Under the pieces are notes generated by a model. That model ran no database searches, was not told the origin of the DNA, and was given only the letters and a program-made list of their open reading frames with translations. From Alisma plantago-aquatica (taxonomy: Eukaryota; Streptophyta; Magnoliopsida; Alismatales; Alismataceae): a stretch of DNA of 64,000 nt. This document shows, piece after piece, positions 57,937 through 64,000 of the stretch; position 1 is the stretch's first letter; every line of letters starts with the position of its first letter. The stretch is from the NCBI GenBank assembly GCA_963693085.1, contig OY856409.1, positions 1,616,855,711 to 1,616,919,710 on the forward strand, in the 5' to 3' direction. The position numbers were made by a program, and so were the translations under genes.

Positions 57937-60900
57937 TGTGATAACATGTTACACTAAATGAGATTACTCAAAACATAAAACACAATCAATCACTAATTAA
58001 TCACATACCCAAAAATATGGGTAAATTAAAATTGATTTCAACGTCAGCACCCACTCAGAAACATTTGCATAAGAGCCCAACATCTCTCTTATATCCATAC
58101 TATGTCAAGAATTTGATACAAATTGTTCTATCATCTTAGCCATAACATATATATACACATGAGAATAATATTTATATATGCCACACAACAAACATTAACA
58201 TGCTAACAAAATTTTGATTTGTTTGAAACACCATATACAAACTTTTCCTGTCCAGACCTGAGAGTACAGGGATGACTCTAGGACACACTAGATATCTAAT
58301 CAACTATCTCAAGATTCAATATTGTAGTTCCTCTTTACTTCCATAGTTCTCTTGTCGTCACTGCCTATTACCTAAACAGATGTGGCAAACTACAAGGGTG
58401 AGACCCATGTCCCAGCAAGATATATAACCTCCAATAACATTTATCGATTCCAACATTTTTAGGTAATGAGACAGTTTAAGAAGTTTAATCATATATAACA
58501 AATAAGCTCAACAACACTGATGATTAACAAAATACATAAAGGAGTAAATAATAACTATCTTCATTAGCCAAACTAATCTCATATGTCTATTAATAGTATA
58601 AGGAGTCTAGCAGCATGAGCATCTCTAACATCATGAATAAGTCTAGTATCATATGCATAGCTAACAACATCAGCATGTCTAACAGCTTGAACATATCAAC
58701 ACCATAAGCACAACTATCTGGTTAAGCATGATTAACACTATATGCATCTCTAGTTACAACGGCATGGCTAGCATGCTAAACATAACTAACAACATGAGAT
58801 AGCTAGCATCATGATTATAATTAGCAGTACCATTATAGTTATCAATACAAGCATATCTACTGTATGTATGCATCTACAATCTTAACCATATCTACAACCT
58901 AAGTATATCTACTATCTCTTAATTGCACTAAGCATCATCTTTATGTAAAGATAACAAATAAGGGTTATCATCCAATGTGAAATGTCATGTATAACCCTTA
59001 GCAAATATACTACACGACTGTATTACATCTTTTGTTACACCCTGGGGAGTTTGAGTCATACCACTCAAAGTCCAACTGACCACCGCTTGGTCGCAATCAG
59101 TTCCATATAGGATCTAGGAAGAACCAGACTCTAAGATCTTCTCCATACCTGGTCAGTACGAGTCTGCATCGCAGTGACATATAGTCAAACTGCAAAATAG
59201 TGACATATAGTCATGTAACTAGCCCACCTTAGTACAGGTCACGATGCTATCATCTAGGTATTCAAACACAATCACTGATCTACAACCACAATTATCCTCT
59301 AATCACATCATGTTATAATCACTGAGACCCAACCAAAGTCATTCTCAAAAAGTGGGCTAGGTATGACCGCATCCATCCTCCTGAAACACTTGGTGTTAGG
59401 ATGACAAGCACCCAGCATACTCAATAGTATGCACTCCGAATTTCCCTTAGGAATACTCATTTCACCATCCAACAAGTTATGACATTGAAGATGGTTCTAT
59501 GGCACAAGGCACTACATGATTAGAGTTTTACTTGATTAGTTATCTCCAATTGGGTGAATTAAGGATGCATCAAACAAATGGACATAAAAACCCTAATTCA
59601 CATCTAGAAAGCATATGAGTATCACAACTTCAAAAGTTATAAAACGTGTAAAACACAATTTCTCATCTCATCATCACATGGTACTATTCACTTGTCATTC
59701 ATGAGACTACACTAGTCATTATACTATCACAAGACATAAATTCTTTTCACAATATCACAGGGTATCAACCCTTATCAACACAAGAGGATTACACCTCATT
59801 CAGGGCTCAACCATGCCCAAAGGTCATTAAGACCATCATACTATTCCCTATAAGATCATCATTATCATTCCATGCCTTATAGCAAGGCTCAACAACATCA
59901 CTTACATATAATACACCAGATCAACACAATATTGCATTAACGAGCTAGGAGATATTCATAAACAATCATAGAAGGGTTCATTAAGAATATTCCTTTATTA
60001 CATCAACATGAAAGGAATCTAGATATGATTAACCCTCATCATATTCATAATGCACATGTTTAGCATAAGAAAGTATGAACCATGTGGCTATGATAACCAC
60101 CAATTAATGCATTAAGGTTATGATCATATTAAGGATATTATTTCACCATCATGCCATCATATAAGAAGGTTAAACATGAATATTCATCTTTATCTATTTG
60201 CATTAGATTTAGGTTCAACAAGATAAATTATATTACTATTACTAATCAACACTCATACCCAAACCCTAACTCACAGCATCCCCATTGGATCATGGATGCA
60301 TAAGGTGAAGCATAACCATCACATTCCATACTATTATCAAGTATGAACCCACATATAAATCAAGGTGTAACCATTGAGTTATAGCATACTAGGGTTTCAA
60401 CAACAATAAGAGAGTACTCCATGATTGTATTAGTCATTCAAGGACTATTCATACCCAATTACCATCATTTAGTTATATTAAAGCTAGGAATAACAAGCTA
60501 TACCTCATTAGGTTACATATCAACACAATATGGTTATCATCCCTTCTATTCATATGAGTGAATAGTTAAGACTACCTTATTAATGATAACCCTCCATTTG
60601 TTCCATCATCTTTCAACCCATATCACCATAACACTATGTCACCCAGAACCATTGGATGTTTAAAAGATAAGACAATTGGTTGTTTACATAACTAAATACC
60701 TTAGATAAACCACCTATTAAGTCCTTGAGTTGTGCTCTAGAAAAAGTCACCATTTAATCCTAGACATCCCGTAATTAACAACAATAAGGGTTCTGTTGAG
60801 AGTAGGGTAAAACCCACCATTGATTGTTCATTTAAAACAAGCCATCCACTATCAACAAGTAAGCTCCTTAAGTTGATCATATATAGGAAAACATATAAAT

Positions 60901-62668
60901 CACATTATTAAGACCAACATATTACATTAAGCATCATTCCACTTTATTGGATGAAAAAACATTAGATCTTAACCATTGAGTCAACTTCATACGTTAAAGC
61001 CAGTAATTGGAGTATAGGTCCGACCATTGCATCAAGTGACCCAAGAAATTATTCGTTTAAGGCTTAATTGATGCTACATATACATTATTAACTCACCATA
61101 GGTTGTGGAGACATAATCCAACATAACTAGTGACCATTAAGTCACCATATGTTGTTAGATCAGCACTATATTTATTAATTACCATCGAATATCAAGCTAA
61201 TGTCACCATTGATTGATAGCATCATTAGGGTACTTAGTTGTTGATCATTAAGCTTATAATTAGGACAAAACATGACCTAAGGGGTGAATTTCAATTGAAA
61301 CCCTTGGTCACCACCATCAATTGTCATGAAGACAACACCATAGGGTTGTTGCAATGGTACCATCATCAGGTCATGGGCTTATAGAAGAAATCAGCTTAAA
61401 ACCCTAAAATTGACCATTGGTTGATAGGTGTTTAGCACCATCAGTTATCAAACCAACATGATCTAAGTCATATTATACCTTAGGAATAACGTACACATGA
61501 TCACATGTTCATCTAGAACAGAAATTAGAACAAGTAACATTATAAAAATCAAAATCCAAGTCAAGCATAGCTTTTTAGTGCATGGATCATCACTTAAAAG
61601 CAAAAACATGAGCTAGCAAGCTTATGATAAGCAATAAACGTGGATCAAGGCCTCTAATTAGAAGATAAACTCCCAAAAAGAAGAAAACATTAGCAGGTAG
61701 GGTAGAAAATCCAAGCATAAGCTGTGAACTCGTCCATCTAGCACCTTTCTTCATCAAATGAGCAAACCCTAACCATAAGGGGCAAGAAAGGTAGGGTTTT
61801 AGAGCTTTACAGAAATTTCTACCATGGAACAACAAGGTTACAACCTGGGGAAAGGTAGGATGAAGGATAAAAAAGAAATAAACATAGGAAAGAAGGGGAT
61901 TCTTACTCTTTTAGTTCAAGATCACTACAAGAAATCTTTTTAAACCCTAAAAGGAAGTCACTTGCAACCCTAGATTCTTTTTCCAAGAAGATCCCCTCTT
62001 TCTTCTTCCTTGGATAGGAAATTCACAGCAGCACAAAGGGATAACAAGGTTTGTAGAAGGAGGGAAGTGGTGAAGATAAAATGTCTCATTTGGGTTCTTA
62101 GGGATAAGTATATGAAACTTTAAGATAAAGAAAAAGAAAAAGAAAAAGTTGAAGTTCTAGTATCTTTCCAAGTGTCCATGGCCTTAAACTATTAAGAATA
62201 TACAAGGACTCACACTATTAGCTCCCCCACCATCCATATAGACCTGATTATCTTTCCTTTGTCTAATTTCCAAGTCAGTCAAATAATTCATTAGTTGATA
62301 GCTACTAAAGGTAGCTCATCCATGAAGGGGTAAACCCTAAAATACCCTTGAGGAAAACACCTTCAAACCAAGGTTTAAATAGGATCCCCATGGCTCAAAA
62401 ATCTCAAGAATGATGAGAGAATATCCAAGTAACATAATGCAAGTGATAAATTACAATGAAAACCTCTCAATTGGGTAAATTGCATAAATGTCCAAAATGT
62501 GCATAAAATTGCATAACTTGCTCAAACAGTGTCCAAATTGGACCAATTTTAGAACTTAAGCTTGTATTATGATTTAAAAGATTATAAAAAGGTTATATTA
62601 GGGTTATATGAATTCAATTATGATAATTAAGCTTGTTCAACATTTTAAGCAAGGTTAGGGGTCTCACA
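57937..62668 (-). mobile_element. Solo LTR, 4.73 kb, of a chromovirus related to element A
   Basis: Minus-strand ends are TGTGAGACCCC (62668) and GTTATCACA (57937). A perfect TSD GATGG flanks it (57932-57936 and 62669-62673), and the copia leader is continuous across the insertion. No gag, pol, primer site or second LTR is present. On the minus strand, about 59165-59045 aligns with element A's LTR at about 23585-23710 (TGACCA..., CCTATATGGAAC, GAGTGGTATGACTCA), and about 58450-58376 aligns with 24035-24085 (TTGCTGGGACATGGGTCTCA). The distances from these blocks to the LTR end agree. It is a product of LTR-LTR recombination, inferred. Confidence 0.82.
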
Positions 62669-62673
62669 GATGG

Positions 62674-63645
62674 TATGCACAACTCCTTTCCATGATCCAT
62701 CTCTATGATTCTAGGAACTTAATCCTATTAAAGTCACCTAGTTAAGCCTGACCCACAAGTCAACACAATATAATATGCACCCTTATAAGGAAAACCCACA
62801 TATCTACCATCACACTTCTATAATATAGACAACATACCACACTAGGGCGTGCCCACGCTTGGTCTATCAAGAGTTTCATGTGTGCTTCTTGTGGAAAGCA
62901 TCTTAAGCTTAATATTATATTGAGGGATTTGTAATTATATATACATATACACTATCCAATCACCACATATATAGTACGTGTCATATACATGCTATATCCC
63001 ACAATAAAAGCATGCAATATACATAATAACTAGAGCACCCCGTCAATGTTTCAACATACTAATACCTAGTATTTTGACTCTAGAAACTCTAGACCCTTTA
63101 ATAGGAGGTTAGTATTCTTGGTCCCTTATAGTTGACCAAAAAAATATTCATATAAACTCCAACATAGTTATTTGTAACTCTAATGTATATAGTTCATGCA
63201 TGAGCATAAGTAACTCAAGATAACATGCAAAACATATGCATTAGGTTCTATATTCAACATCACCTAACATGATATATGTCGGATATGTTTCCTTTGATGA
63301 TCAGTGTTCATATATGGCTAGGATATATTTAGTATGAGGTACAATGTTCTTAAGACATGAATTGGAATAATAGTTGGAGTTTTCATGTGCCATCATCTAA
63401 ATTAACATTGAATTAATGGATGTAATAGGATAAATGAGAAAAATATGGAAATTCATGCATAATAATATAGTAACTCTTTTGGTAACAATGTGAAGATAAT
63501 ATGATTCAATTTAATGAATATTGATAATAATGATGAAATATTATAATAAATATAATGGTATTGAGCCTAAAACCAAATTGTGTTATAACTCATAAAAGTA
63601 AACTCTAAAGTGTAAATCTAATGACATGTGTTCCTGGCATCCCAA
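62674..63645 (-). other. Copia leader, distal part (right element)
   Basis: The minus strand of 62820-63020 matches the left leader at about 1690-1960, including ATAGCATGTATATGA and TATGTGGTGATTGGATA. The remainder to 63645 has diverged beyond recognition by eye. Confidence 0.65.
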
Positions 63646-63660
63646 CTAGCTTGGGTACCA
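63646..63660 (-). other. Possible primer-binding site of the right copia element
   Basis: The minus strand reads TGGTACCCAAGCTAG, a decayed match to TGGTATCAGAGC-type sites at about the distance expected from gag once the solo LTR is subtracted. If correct, 63662-64000 is the end of that element's 5' LTR; it shows no visible similarity to the left LTR, so this stays tentative. Confidence 0.3.
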
Positions 63661-64000
63661 GTTACACATTAGTTGAACAATCATAGATGTCATAATTTTA
63701 ATTAAGGAAGGAAATATAAGACAAACCTAAAAGTATTTAATAATATACTTGTTGATTCCAAAAGTGGAAACTAATGATAAATTTGGATTCTACATGCCTT
63801 TATTATCCAAGATGTCAAATTTTGTAATAATTGAACATTGTTTTCTTCATAAATTTGATTTGGAAAGAAAACAAATATCAATTTAATATCACTTTATTCA
63901 AAATCCTAGTCAAATAAGATTTTTCAACTTTATTGAAGTGTCACGCTATCATGTTATTGTTCTATTTCTATGATTTTTTTAGTATATGGGCCTTTCTTTT

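Noticed and set aside
57937..62668. Host intergenic DNA or a complete element
   Set aside because: TSD, LTR-type ends and alignment to element A's LTR at consistent distances support a solo LTR; no primer site or coding domain is present.

Overview
This window is nuclear DNA of a flowering plant. It contains intron-bearing plant receptor-kinase sequence, Ty3/gypsy chromoviruses with chromodomains, Athila/Tat-type and Ty1/copia LTR retrotransposons, a CACTA (En/Spm) element with an Ulp1-like region, and an RTE-type LINE end. I could not fix the species. About 45 kb at the left and 8 kb at the right are layered transposons; roughly 44.5-54.8 kb is older host sequence.

The left part is one nested stack, resolved here by LTR ends, target-site duplications (TSDs) and primer-binding sites (PBSs). 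The oldest layer is an Athila/Tat element on the minus strand. Its 5' LTR (about 2.36 kb) now lies in three pieces (44476-44195, 34829-33501, 20477-19727), followed leftwards by its PBS (19719-19701) and decayed gag (to 18746). Two chromoviruses are inserted in that LTR. Element A (20478-33495) has 4.1 kb LTRs and a gag-pol riddled with stops. Element B (34830-44189) has 2.26 kb LTRs, perfect CCTAT TSDs and a nearly complete 1459-codon gag-pol. The minus-strand gag is cut by the 3' end of a plus-strand CACTA element (about 4382-18745; its 5' part lies outside the window). That CACTA element is in turn broken by a copia element (1-4381), a second Athila/Tat element (5872-15196, TSD ACGAC) and a 286-bp RTE fragment (16533-16818, 18-bp TSD).

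Between 44477 and 54840 lies host DNA. The clearest gene is a receptor-like Ser/Thr kinase in five exons (50596-52448, 398 codons from the first ATG) with every kinase motif present. A separate candidate first exon sits at 46588-46782. The rest is mostly unrecognised AT-rich DNA with a few short tandem duplications. From 54.84 to 56.35 kb there is an odd block: a degenerate minisatellite between a purine-rich arm and a pyrimidine-rich arm.

The right end (56544-64000) is a minus-strand copia element of the same family as the one at the left edge. It keeps gag, protease and the start of the pre-integrase region, and is split by a 4.73 kb solo LTR (57937-62668, TSD GATGG) related to the LTR of element A.

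The most unusual signals are inside chromovirus LTRs. Element B has a chain of about ten short perfect stem-loops over about 410 nt (36009-36418, repeated in the 3' LTR), three of which share a loop while their stems change in a compensated way. It also has a cluster of the palindrome TCGGCCGA spaced mostly at about 20 or 40 bp. Element A's LTR has a comparable hairpin set with different stem sequences.
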